Source: Sporosarcina aquimarina
GTDB lineage: Bacteria > Bacillota > Bacilli > Bacillales_A > Planococcaceae
Assembly: GCF_023715615.1 (NCBI RefSeq)
Contig: NZ_JAMBOM010000007.1
Span: forward strand, 1 to 64,000
Length of the DNA: 64,000 nt
Direction of reading: 5' to 3'
Program-made: the position numbers and the translations under genes
Notes under the pieces: generated by a model
Database searches by the model: none
The model's input: the letters and a program-made list of their open reading frames with translations, nothing else
Told to the model about the DNA's origin: nothing
In this document: piece after piece, positions 44,550-51,867 of the stretch
How the letters are laid out: every line of letters starts with the position of its first letter
How positions within the stretch are numbered: the first letter of the stretch is position 1

Positions 44550-44760
44550 CTATATAAATTCAATTAAACAATCAGACCACTAGCCGTTGTTTTCCGTTCC
44601 ATGTGGACGCTTTCCGAGGGGCACGGCCTCAGCCAATCGAACCACAAAATGTTCGATTTGCCGTGTTTCTGCGCTCTCTGCAGAAATTAAAGCAGCATTC
44701 CCCTCTATTCCTTCGCTTTGCTCAGACCAGGGTCTTCAGCTCGTGCTAAACCCTTCGGAG
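44550..44760 (-). repeat. Dispersed intergenic repeat, copy A (long form)
   Basis: From CTATATAA at 44550 through CAGAAATTAA at 44690 this stretch aligns base by base with 60037-60180 (copy B), roughly four fifths identical by eye. Shared blocks: GGACGCTTTCCGAGGGGC, CTCAGCCAATCGAAC, GTTCGATTTGCCGT and CTTTGCAGAAATTAA-like. The AATCGAAC/GTTCGATT stem is identical in both copies while the 8-nt loop differs. A tail (44718-44760) with TCGCTTTGCTCAG and GGGTCTTC is shared with copy C. The listed strand is nominal: A and B share the orientation seen on the plus strand and C is inverted. Confidence 0.8.
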
Positions 44761-44843
44761 TCGCCACTATCCACTCCAAACAACTACTTCCTCTGTGAAA
44801 ACATAGAAATCATAACCTCAACTTAAGTAGGCAATGTAATCTG

Positions 44844-45551
44844 TTAGAATTCTTCTTTTACATAGACGGTCCATCCATGTTCCTTCCTTAGTCGATCTGC
44901 CGATGCGACTGCTTCTTCTTTGGATAGAAAGACACCTGTTACTAAACGAAATGTCCTGCTGGTGTTCAGAGTGGTTGCTGAGCTAGGTTTCTTTTTGAGC
45001 CGATAGTACTCTATCACTGCATCTGCTATGGCTTCACCTTGGGCTTTCAACCTCAGACGATTTCTGAGTGCTTCGATATCTGACCGGGAATCCATGAAGC
45101 CTCCTTCAATAAGTACAGCAGGCATCTTAGTTTCGCGCAGAACATGCAAGTTTTTCTTCCGGACGCCTCGATCTCGCAGACCCATTGCACGCACGAGACT
45201 CGGCTGGATGAGTTTTGCAAGTTGTTCAGCCTTCGAATTCGATCCATTCCCGTCAAACGTATATGTCTCCACCCCGCCCCAGTCGCCCCAAACACCTGTA
45301 TTCGCATTGTGATGAAAAGATAGATAGACATCAGCTTTCCAGTTATTCGCATGGTGTGTACGTATTTTCAGTGGAATGTCTGTTCTGCCTGTTGAATTAT
45401 CTACTCGCAGCAGCTCAACTTTTTCATACAATTTCAGTTTCGACTGGGCCGCTAGAAGGACCGTGTTGTTAAAGGTCCACTCTTTCTCACCGTCAGGGGT
45501 TTGTTTTCCTGCTGTTTGTAAACCGTGCCCTGCATCAAGGACAATTTTCAC
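44844..45551 (-). CDS. N-acetylmuramoyl-L-alanine amidase with C-terminal SPOR domain
   Basis: A 235-residue amidase_3 enzyme from the GTG at 45551 (GGAGA about 10 nt upstream; an in-frame ATG at 45572 contains the ribosome site). Zinc ligands are in IVLDAGHG (near 9) and YLSFHHNANT (near 73), with the catalytic Glu in AVLIEGGFMDS (near 132). A SPOR-like module (about 195-234: FRLVTGVFLSKEEAVASADRL) binds denuded glycan. There is no signal peptide, like CwlC and other mother-cell lytic amidases released at sporulation; that role is an inference. Copy A of the repeat follows its 3' end. Confidence 0.85.
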   Translation of the reverse strand: MKIVLDAGHGLQTAGKQTPDGEKEWTFNNTVLLAAQSKLKLYEKVELLRVDNSTGRTDIPLKIRTHHANNWKADVYLSFHHNANTGVWGDWGGVETYTFDGNGSNSKAEQLAKLIQPSLVRAMGLRDRGVRKKNLHVLRETKMPAVLIEGGFMDSRSDIEALRNRLRLKAQGEAIADAVIEYYRLKKKPSSATTLNTSRTFRLVTGVFLSKEEAVASADRLRKEHGWTVYVKEEF

Positions 45552-45706
45552 AATTTTCCATTCTCCTTCCATCTACTAGTTTGTGGATCATCATTTATAT
45601 AGACTCCTAGTAAGAAAAGATATACAGAAAACAAAAAACCCAACCTCTCAAAATTAGAGTAGCCGTCTTTTTCATTCCGCATGTTGAATAGTAATGAATA
45701 CGACTT

Positions 45707-46363
45707 TTAAAGATAATCTATAGTGTAAATTATTAATATTATCCCAACTATACTCATAACCCAGGATAAGGCTGAACTTGAACTGCTTAAAATTTGATTT
45801 CGAAGATTAACTAAGGTAGGTTTTATCAACTTTCCAAAAAAATTATATACTAAAATTATAAGCAGAGCTGGTAGAATCATAATAATATTGTATATCACTA
45901 GAATTGACAGCCATTGATAAAAAGGTATATCTATTGTCGATAATAAGCCAATAGCTGCAAAATATGGTAAAGCTGTACCTGCCTCAATGATAAAAGTCGT
46001 AACACCAATAATGATAATTGAGTAGATGCTTTGAGTCTTAGGCTTTGGTATATTACTTTTTTTATTTGCAGGGATAAAAAAGCTAGCAGTAAATAATATA
46101 ACCCCTATCATAAAGATTCCCCAGCTAAATACTTTATTTTGAAAAATGTTTGAGAATGCTTCCGTAATATAATTTAGGCCTAACATCATTATGATTCCTA
46201 ATGAAAAATACAGTAGCACAACCGTAAATAGATATACTATTAAACTTGATGTTAAATTCTTATTGTATGTTAAAACGAGAAATAAAGTGACACCAATAAT
46301 TGTAGGGCTTAATGTATCTAACAATGCTAAGCCACCCAAATAGATTATTATATCTGTTCCCAT
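45707..46363 (-). CDS. GAP-family (Sap/SfLAP-like) integral membrane protein
   Basis: A 218-residue protein from the ATG at 46363 (GGAGGGG 6 nt upstream), with about six helices. IIIYLGGLALLDTLSPTIIG near the start, and VTTFIIEAGTALPYFAAIGLL in the middle, resemble the GAP/Sap family related to LysE-type exporters. Strikingly A/T-rich codon use compared with its neighbours points to acquisition by transfer. It is last in a likely operon behind merR and a 49-aa gene. Probable small-molecule or lipid exporter; substrate unknown. Confidence 0.7.
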   Translation of the reverse strand: MGTDIIIYLGGLALLDTLSPTIIGVTLFLVLTYNKNLTSSLIVYLFTVVLLYFSLGIIMMLGLNYITEAFSNIFQNKVFSWGIFMIGVILFTASFFIPANKKSNIPKPKTQSIYSIIIIGVTTFIIEAGTALPYFAAIGLLSTIDIPFYQWLSILVIYNIIMILPALLIILVYNFFGKLIKPTLVNLRNQILSSSSSALSWVMSIVGIILIIYTIDYL

Positions 46364-46397
46364 TTTCCCCTCCATATCAATAATTGTGTTTAAATAT

Positions 46398-47138
46398 CTA
46401 TGATTGATTACCGAGATAATATATATAAGCCTTTTCCATAAAGTTAAGGGTTTCCTGATCAATAGGATATAAATTATATTTTTTGGATTCCTCGGGTGAC
46501 ATTCTAATGTCCCAAAGTTTATCTAAAAAAGCTTCTTCGTCATTGTAATCTTCACTTTTTTTCACATCCATTCTCTCAATAATATTTTGTATTCGTGTAT
46601 TACTATAACCATAATGCATATATTTCTTTAATTGCCCTACTAAAGCAATCCACTCTAAAGAGTCTGGATCGCTACTACCCATTTTCGGTATTTTTTCTAG
46701 TACTTCCGTATTTTTAAAATTCAATTTATCTTGATTATTATTTAATACTTCTTTAGAACTTTTATTATTATATAAATCCATGATTTTTTTAATCTTAAAT
46801 TCTTCTCCATCAATTGCAATACCATTTATTAGTTCTCTTAAACTAATTTCTATCTTTGATAGACGTTCCTTTTCATTTATAACATAAGATAGTTGTTTCA
46901 TTAGACTGTTAGACCAATCCCATTCTTCGGACTCTAACATAATTTTTATCTCACTTAATTGAAATCCTATAGTTTTTAAGAATTGTATTTGCTGAAGTTT
47001 CTTCAACTCAGTGTTTGAGTATAATCGATGACCTCCTTCAGTTTTCGATACAGGTTTCAGAAGTCCAATTTTGTCATAATATCTAAAGGTTCTAACTGAT
47101 ACACCGCTCAGTTTTTTAAACTCAGTAATATGAAACAA
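46398..47138 (-). CDS. MerR-family transcriptional regulator
   Basis: A 246-residue regulator. The N-terminal winged helix reads FHITEFKKLSGVSVRTFRYYDKIGLLKP, then GGHRLYSNTELKKLQQIQFLK (residues 2-60), followed by a dimerisation coiled coil (about 75-110). A C-terminal effector domain of about 130 residues contains MHYGYSNTRIQNIIERM and reminds me of TipAS-like helical drug-binding domains, but I cannot assign it firmly. The cognate sites are very likely the two 19-bp-spacer promoters at 47354-47443. Its A/T-rich codons match the rest of the cassette. Confidence 0.88.
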   Translation of the reverse strand: MFHITEFKKLSGVSVRTFRYYDKIGLLKPVSKTEGGHRLYSNTELKKLQQIQFLKTIGFQLSEIKIMLESEEWDWSNSLMKQLSYVINEKERLSKIEISLRELINGIAIDGEEFKIKKIMDLYNNKSSKEVLNNNQDKLNFKNTEVLEKIPKMGSSDPDSLEWIALVGQLKKYMHYGYSNTRIQNIIERMDVKKSEDYNDEEAFLDKLWDIRMSPEESKKYNLYPIDQETLNFMEKAYIYYLGNQS

Positions 47139-47155
47139 GTTAATACCCTACTTTC

Positions 47156-47305
47156 TTATTCATTTGTATTATTAAAAAGCATGATTTTTAATAAATAACC
47201 AATTCCTAAGCCAATCAGTACCCCAGGAAAAGCATTATCCAAAAATAAACCCACTCCTGCTCCAATAATAACGCAAGCATAAATAATAATATCGTCTTTC
47301 TTCAT
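47156..47305 (-). CDS. 49-residue membrane protein (first gene of the MerR cassette)
   Basis: An ORF of 49 codons: it starts MKKDDIIIYACVIIGAGVG, continues as a second glycine-rich hydrophobic segment (GVLIGLGIGYLLKIMLF) and ends NNTNE. GGGAG lies 8 nt upstream of the ATG and the promoter at 47354-47384 points at it. It ends 17 nt before merR. It is probably a two-helix membrane peptide or a subunit of the exporter. No family recognised; expression is inferred from the ribosome site and promoter. Confidence 0.6.
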   Translation of the reverse strand: MKKDDIIIYACVIIGAGVGLFLDNAFPGVLIGLGIGYLLKIMLFNNTNE

Positions 47306-47353
47306 AGTAGGATTCTCCCTTCAAATTAGTCTTAAATTAAAAGTTCTAATACC

Positions 47354-47384
47354 ATTATAAAAGATGACGCAAGGTCACTTTCAA
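47354..47384 (-). promoter_or_regulatory. MerR-type promoter of the merR operon (19-bp spacer)
   Basis: Minus strand TTGAAA (47379-47384), 19-bp spacer, TATAAT (47354-47359). The spacer carries the dyad TGACcttgcGTCA. A 19-bp spacer with a central dyad is the defining layout of MerR-activated promoters, where the regulator untwists the DNA. The surrounding 23 bp recur in inverted orientation in the opposite promoter. Confidence 0.85.
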
Positions 47385-47412
47385 GCAATTTGAACATCTT
47401 ATCGTATAAAAT

Positions 47413-47443
47413 TTGAAACTGACCTTACGTCATCTAATATGAT
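47413..47443 (+). promoter_or_regulatory. MerR-type promoter of the DUF4097 lipoprotein gene (19-bp spacer)
   Basis: TTGAAA (47413-47418), 19-bp spacer, TATGAT (47438-47443), with the dyad TGACcttacGTCA in the spacer. It differs from the opposite operator by one base in the 13-bp core. The predicted start is near 47450, close to the AAGGAGGGAG ribosome site, so the leader is very short. Confidence 0.85.
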
Positions 47444-47464
47444 TGAATTGAAGGAGGGAGAAAA

Positions 47465-48133
47465 ATGATTAAAAGAATAATCATTAGTTTGTTTTTATTA
47501 ATAATAATGCTTGCAGGCTGTTCAAGAGGGGAGGATGAAGAAGTCATCGTAAATAAAGAATCCCTAGAAGATATTGAGGAAATTATGATAAATTTTTCAA
47601 GTACTGATGTTCTGATTTCTCCAAGTGAAACAAATGAAATAGAAGCAAATTTAACGGTTTATGATGACGGTCCGGGTGCAATATTAGAAAAATCTACAAA
47701 ACAGTTAACGATTGAAATGGATAATGATATCACACGATTATTTAACCTTAGTAAAAAACCCACTTTAGAAGTTAAAGTACCTAAACAATTCAAACAGAAA
47801 ATTATTCTTGATGGATCTTCTGGTAATATTACTGGAAAGGAATTAATGAACAATGACATTGAAATAGCCTCAAGTAGCGGTAATGTTAAACTTCATTTTA
47901 TAGAGTTGAATAATGATGTAAAGATAACAACGACGAGTGGTAAAGTATCAGTGGATTTTGATGAAGAAAAACCTAATCTAGAATTAGATATCACTACAAA
48001 CAGTGGTAGACAATCAATTGACTTAACCCTTTACGACAATTCAAAGACAAAAAAGAATTTACATGGCATTTCAGGTAATGGTGATCATAAGATGAAAATT
48101 GCAACAAATTCAGGAAATATAGATTTGAATTAA
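47465..48133 (+). CDS. DUF4097-type beta-helical lipoprotein
   Basis: A 222-residue lipoprotein. The signal peptide ends in the lipobox IMLAGC (Cys near 19). The mature part is a repetitive, Asn/Ser/Gly-turn beta structure (EIEANLTVYDD, DGSSGNITGKEL, ASSSGNVKLHF, TTSGKVSVDFD, TNSGRQSIDL, TNSGNIDLN), typical of DUF4097 putative adhesin domains. It is divergent from the MerR operon and controlled by a matching promoter, so it is very likely part of the same regulon. Probably anchored on the outer membrane face; function unknown. Low-GC codons match the cassette. Confidence 0.85.
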   Translation: MIKRIIISLFLLIIMLAGCSRGEDEEVIVNKESLEDIEEIMINFSSTDVLISPSETNEIEANLTVYDDGPGAILEKSTKQLTIEMDNDITRLFNLSKKPTLEVKVPKQFKQKIILDGSSGNITGKELMNNDIEIASSSGNVKLHFIELNNDVKITTTSGKVSVDFDEEKPNLELDITTNSGRQSIDLTLYDNSKTKKNLHGISGNGDHKMKIATNSGNIDLN

Positions 48134-48161
48134 TAAATGCACCTTTCATTGATTTTAATAA

Positions 48162-48275
48162 TTAATTCTTGGGTCCAGTCACTAGGCTTTTAATAGCACG
48201 TTCTGCACCGCTTACAATGCGTCAATTCGCTCTTGCGTCGTTTGTCTCGTGTCATGCAAAACTTCAACTTTTGAT
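48162..48275 (-). pseudogene. Decayed 3' fragment of an unrecognised gene
   Basis: The minus strand reads KVEVLHDTRQTTQERIDAL, and then, after a one-base frame slip, VSGAERAIKSLVTGPKN followed by a stop. The joined peptide looks like a real helical protein tail. Nothing coding continues upstream toward 48342. It sits just outside the duplicated sufB end, so it may be the remains of the gene that once lay downstream of sufB. I cannot name it. The rest of 48276-48342 shows nothing I can support. Confidence 0.3.
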
Positions 48276-48342
48276 TATTTGCCACAAAATTAAAAAGCTC
48301 TATCATTTTATTTGAACAAGTGCACGGGTCGATTTATATTGG

Positions 48343-48363
48343 TTAACCGATAGAACCTTCCAT
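48343..48363. repeat. Distal attachment-site copy (21-bp duplicate of the sufB end)
   Basis: Identical over 21 bp to 50448-50468. On the minus strand it reads ATGGAAGGTTCTATCGG and a TAA, the same as the sufB terminus. Bases on both sides differ, so the repeat boundary is exact. A 21-bp chance match within 64 kb is very unlikely. Confidence 0.8.
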
Positions 48364-48407
48364 TTATGTAATCGAAAAAGACACCCGAGTTATCGGATGC
48401 CTTAGTT

Positions 48408-48719
48408 TTATTCTGGTAAATTATCGATCGCGTACTGTGCTGTGTCTGCAGGATATTTGTCTCCGGCTTCTGATCTCAGTTGTGAATAAAGACCTTTTTC
48501 CGAGGACGGCATGATATCCAATTAGTTCTGTGCAGACTTCAAAGCATTCTTGAATTCGCGAGAGACATCATCTTTCTTTTCTACTTCAGATTTTTCGGTT
48601 TTATCCACACTTGATGGTCCTTGCGTTTCCACTTTACGCGTTTCTTCCTTCTTTTGTTCGGTGTCGCTACATGCTGCAAGTAGTAATGCAACCATTGCTA
48701 AAATAAGTAATCGTTTCAT
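48408..48719 (-). pseudogene. Ltp-type cell-surface lipoprotein, interrupted by a stop codon
   Basis: The first 65 codons encode a signal peptide with the lipobox LLLAAC (Cys near 17), a Lys/Glu-rich linker and NALKSAQN. A TAA at 48522-48524 then stops translation, but the same frame continues as LDIMPSSEKGLYSQLRSEAG and DKYPADTAQYAIDNLPE to a second stop. Together these form the Ltp repeat (ALKSAQ-Y...GLY-QL-SE-G--YP--AAQYAIDNL), where the stop stands in place of the usual Tyr codon (TAT/TAC to TAA). Ltp lipoproteins of temperate phages block superinfection. A one-base nonsense change is therefore the simplest reading. Confidence 0.7.
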
Positions 48720-48837
48720 GATTTCCCCACCGATGTTCTTTTCAAAAGTGTATCCAATTCAGCAGGAAAAGAAAACCACAGGATAGATTGAAAAAGCCAC
48801 ACCCGATTATTCGGATGTTCTTCTTTAACAGATATAA

Positions 48838-49365
48838 TTACCAAGTTCCCATTTTCTTTCCGTATTTCTCTACTTTTTTCGACATCATTTCAATTTCAGA
48901 AGCAGCAAGTACAACATCTGACATCCGAGCTTTATTGTTTGGTACAAATTTCTCTGGGTAAACCGTGAACATTACTATTTTTTTACCTGCCACCCTAACA
49001 TTGACACCAATTGTTTTCGCGCCTTCTATATCTTTCTGTTGTAAGAAATCATATGTTTGATAGAGGACATGCTGAAACGCCAAGTTTTCGTTATCTGTCT
49101 TCATATCAATCATAAGTGTAATATGATCATTTAACTCACGAGCATCCGTAACATCAACTTTAGATGCGTATTCATAAATAGAAGTGTTGATTTCTTTATC
49201 ACTCACTACCTCTTCTGTAGGTTCAGTCTCTTTTGCTGCAGGTTTTTCTTTCTCGGACGACTTCTCTAAAGCCGGCTTATCTTTTGTTGGTTCATTTTTT
49301 GGTTCGTCATTAGCGCATGCAGCCAGTAGTAAAACAAGTGTTGGTAATAATAAGTATTTTCTCAT
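48838..49365 (-). CDS. Lipoprotein of the sufB-associated element, unknown function
   Basis: A 175-residue lipoprotein with the lipobox LLLAAC (Cys near 17), a long Lys/Glu/Pro-rich linker (about 20-58) and a folded domain of about 115 residues (INTSIYEYASKVDVTDAREL, HITLMIDMKTDNENLAFQHVLYQTYDFLQ, TIGVNVRVAGKKIVMFTVYP). I do not recognise the domain. Its signal peptide and its terminator hairpin (CATCCGAATAATCGGGTGTGG at 48795-48815) resemble those of the Ltp pseudogene next to it. It sits between that gene and the integrase, where phage lysogeny lipoproteins are often found. Confidence 0.75.
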   Translation of the reverse strand: MRKYLLLPTLVLLLAACANDEPKNEPTKDKPALEKSSEKEKPAAKETEPTEEVVSDKEINTSIYEYASKVDVTDARELNDHITLMIDMKTDNENLAFQHVLYQTYDFLQQKDIEGAKTIGVNVRVAGKKIVMFTVYPEKFVPNNKARMSDVVLAASEIEMMSKKVEKYGKKMGTW

Positions 49366-49604
49366 AATGCCCCCCCTTATTCCTAATCATATCCAATATG
49401 ACAGGAAAAGAAAACCACCCACATGATGTTAATAACTGTACGGATGGTTCAGTCAAGGAGGAATATCACTGCAAGGCTACACTCTGTGAGCGCAAGTACT
49501 TCTTCATTTCAACGATCTGATCAAAGTCACGGATGGAATGCACAAAGTTCATTAAACGGCTGCCTCCTCATAAACCTCAATTTTCGCATCCCATCCAACA
49601 GAAT

Positions 49605-50380
49605 GCCTCCTCGTTTTGATCATTTGAAAGTCAAAGGTATTAATACGCAACAAGTGATTGCTTTAAAGACTTATTTACAAGATCGCTTCAAATCTTTGAA
49701 CAGTGCTAGAACCGTTTTAAGCAACTATAAAGTGCTAATTAATCATGCTGTGAAGTTTTATGGGTTACGAAATACCCCCGTACTAGCTGTAAATTTGATT
49801 GAATGGATTTGGCCAACTATCAATTTTATTATACAGGAAGAGTTTGAAAGCAAGGTCATGAAGTTTGAGCTGCATCACTATAAGGAGTTAACACGTCTAC
49901 TCTTTTTTACCGGATTACGTGTAGGCGAAGGACTTGCTCTGACATGGGAGGATATAGATTTAATGAAGAACCAGCTTCATGTTTTGCAAAACACTGGATA
50001 TGAAGACGAGGATACCGACTTCACCAAAAACTAAAGGGAGTGTCGGATATGTACCGTTCCCTGTTTTCATTGCGGACATGTTAAAAGAAATAAAAAAAGA
50101 ATCCGCAGATAAATTCTGCGGATTCCAAGATAGGTATTAAGTGTTTGGTGGTCCTACGCCTTATCATTACAGTCATTACCATAAGAAATTCAAGGCAGTC
50201 TTCACCGATCTTCGAATACATGATTTGCGTCACAGCTATGCCTCGTACCTAATAAATAAAAGTGTAGATATTTACTTGGTCAAGGAGCTCATGCGCCACG
50301 ATGATATCAAACAAACGGCTAACACTTATGGCCACCTTTATACAGAGCGCAAGCATGAGCTAATGAGCGTTTTTGATTGA
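49605..50380 (+). pseudogene. Tyrosine (phage) integrase, degraded
   Basis: The core-binding helices (VIALKTYLQDRFKSLNSARTVLSNYK) and the first catalytic arginine in LLFFTGLRVGEGLALTWEDIDL are read in one frame to about 50017. The sequence then slips frame to TSPKTKGSVGYVPF, meets a TAA at 50138-50140, and continues as [12 protein letters not shown] and [20 protein letters not shown]. All catalytic residues (R, H-x-x-R, H, Y) survive, but the N-terminal arm-binding domain is missing or scrambled and two lesions break the frame. The last part (50141-50380) alone could not function. It reads toward the sufB-side att copy. Confidence 0.8.
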
Positions 50381-50437
50381 AACGGTATCAAAACGGTATC
50401 ACAGCGAAAATATCTCACTATGAACCGTTGATACCAT
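50381..50437. repeat. Short direct and inverted repeats beside the integrase
   Basis: AACGGTATC occurs twice in tandem (50381-50399), and the inverted form GTTGATACC lies at 50427-50435. GGTATCA-type repeats between an integrase gene and its att core are a usual place for integrase arm- or core-flanking binding sites. The role is inferred from position. Confidence 0.45.
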
Positions 50438-50447
50438 TAAATTCTTA

Positions 50448-50468
50448 TTAACCGATAGAACCTTCCAT
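50448..50468. repeat. Proximal attachment-site copy (sufB 3' end)
   Basis: The 21 bp that encode the sufB C-terminus and stop; identical to 48343-48363. Upstream codons continue as functional sufB, so this is the reconstituted chromosomal half-site. Confidence 0.8.
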
Positions 50469-51845
50469 CTCGAATTTTATGAGTCGATTCATCTCAACTG
50501 CATATTCCATTGGAAGTTCTTTAGTGAATGGCTCGATGAAGCCCATAACGATCATTTCAGTCGCTTCCTGTTCAGAAATACCACGGCTCATTAAGTAGAA
50601 GAGCTGCTCTTCAGAGACTTTGGAAACTTTTGCTTCGTGTTCAAGTGAAATGTTATCGTTCAAGATTTCGTTGTACGGAATCGTATCTGACGTCGATTTG
50701 TCATCCATGATAAGCGTATCACATTCGATGTTGGAGCGAGCGCCTTCCGCTTTACGTCCGAAGTGGACGATACCGCGATACGTTACTTTACCACCATGTT
50801 GTGAAATGGACTTCGAAACAATCGTAGACGATGTATTCGGAGCCAAGTGCATCATTTTCGCACCTGCATCTTGGTGTTGACCTTTACCAGCGATGGCAAT
50901 TGACAATGTCATACCGCGTGCGCCTTCACCTTTAAGGATAACTGCAGGGTATTTCATCGTTAACTTCGAACCAATGTTACCATCGATCCATTCCATCGTT
51001 GCATTTGCATCACAGACAGCACGCTTCGTAACTAGGTTATACACGTTGTTCGCCCAGTTTTGAATCGTTGTGTAACGGCAATATGCATCTTTTTTGATGA
51101 TAATTTCTACAACTGCACTGTGAAGTGAGTTTGTTGTATAAACAGGAGCTGTACAGCCCTCTACGTAGTGAACGCTTGCGCCTTCGTCTACGATGATGAG
51201 CGTACGCTCGAATTGTCCCATGTTTTCTGAGTTAATACGGAAATAGGCTTGTAGAGGCGTATCTACTTTCACGCCAGGTGGTACATAGATGAACGATCCA
51301 CCAGACCAAACCGCTGAGTTAAGGGCAGCGAATTTGTTATCCGAGTTCGGAATAACTGTTCCAAAGTGTTTCTTGAACAGTTCTTCGTTTTCGCGAAGAG
51401 CGGAATCTGTATCTTTAAAGACGATCCCCAAGTTTGTTAACTCTTCTTTCATGTTGTGGTAAACCACTTCTGATTCATACTGTGCAGAAACACCTGCAAG
51501 GTATTTTTGTTCTGCTTCAGGAATTCCCAGTTTGTCAAACGTACGTTTAATTTCTTCTGGTACTTCATCCCATGAAGTTTCCGTTGCCTCTGATGGTTTT
51601 ACGTAGTACGTAATTTCATCGAAGTTCAACGAATTCAAGTCTCCGCCCCATTGAGGCATCGGCTTGCTGTAGAACAACTCCAGAGACTTCAGACGATAGT
51701 TGAGCATCCATTCAGGCTCTTCTTTCATACGTGAGATCTCTTCAACAATCTCTTTTGTCAATCCACGTTCAGAGCGGAATACAGATACATCTTTGTCATG
51801 AAAGCCATATTTGTAATCGCCAATTTCAGGCATCTTTTTAGCCAT
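50448..51845 (-). CDS. sufB: Fe-S cluster assembly protein SufB
   Basis: A 465-residue SufB with the beta-helix core and conserved segments [18 protein letters not shown] (about 197-214), [24 protein letters not shown] (about 231-254, with the Cys near 237), and [21 protein letters not shown] near the C-terminus. With SufC and SufD it forms the scaffold on which Fe-S clusters are built. It is last in the suf operon, 22 nt after sufU. Its final 21 bp are the att core of the neighbouring remnant element, and the reading frame is intact. Confidence 0.96.
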   Translation of the reverse strand: MAKKMPEIGDYKYGFHDKDVSVFRSERGLTKEIVEEISRMKEEPEWMLNYRLKSLELFYSKPMPQWGGDLNSLNFDEITYYVKPSEATETSWDEVPEEIKRTFDKLGIPEAEQKYLAGVSAQYESEVVYHNMKEELTNLGIVFKDTDSALRENEELFKKHFGTVIPNSDNKFAALNSAVWSGGSFIYVPPGVKVDTPLQAYFRINSENMGQFERTLIIVDEGASVHYVEGCTAPVYTTNSLHSAVVEIIIKKDAYCRYTTIQNWANNVYNLVTKRAVCDANATMEWIDGNIGSKLTMKYPAVILKGEGARGMTLSIAIAGKGQHQDAGAKMMHLAPNTSSTIVSKSISQHGGKVTYRGIVHFGRKAEGARSNIECDTLIMDDKSTSDTIPYNEILNDNISLEHEAKVSKVSEEQLFYLMSRGISEQEATEMIVMGFIEPFTKELPMEYAVEMNRLIKFEMEGSIG

Positions 51846-51867
51846 TTGATAGTCCTCCTTCGTTCAA

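Larger units (their letters stand above)
48343..50468. mobile_element. Remnant integrated element at the 3' end of sufB
   Basis: A 21-bp direct repeat (48343-48363 and 50448-50468) bounds a 2.1-kb segment holding a broken tyrosine integrase next to the sufB side and two lipoprotein genes. The repeat equals the last 7 codons of sufB (from an ATG codon, encoding MEGSIG) plus its stop, so integration would restore the gene, as expected for tyrosine-recombinase elements. No replication or structural genes remain. It is most likely a deleted prophage or island that kept its att sites and part of the lysogeny module. Confidence 0.75.

Noticed and set aside
49423..49604. N-terminal part of the open frame leading into the integrase
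   Set aside because: The translated sequence before about residue 60 is rich in Ser/Arg without integrase arm-domain features; it looks like chance reading through the scrambled 5' part.
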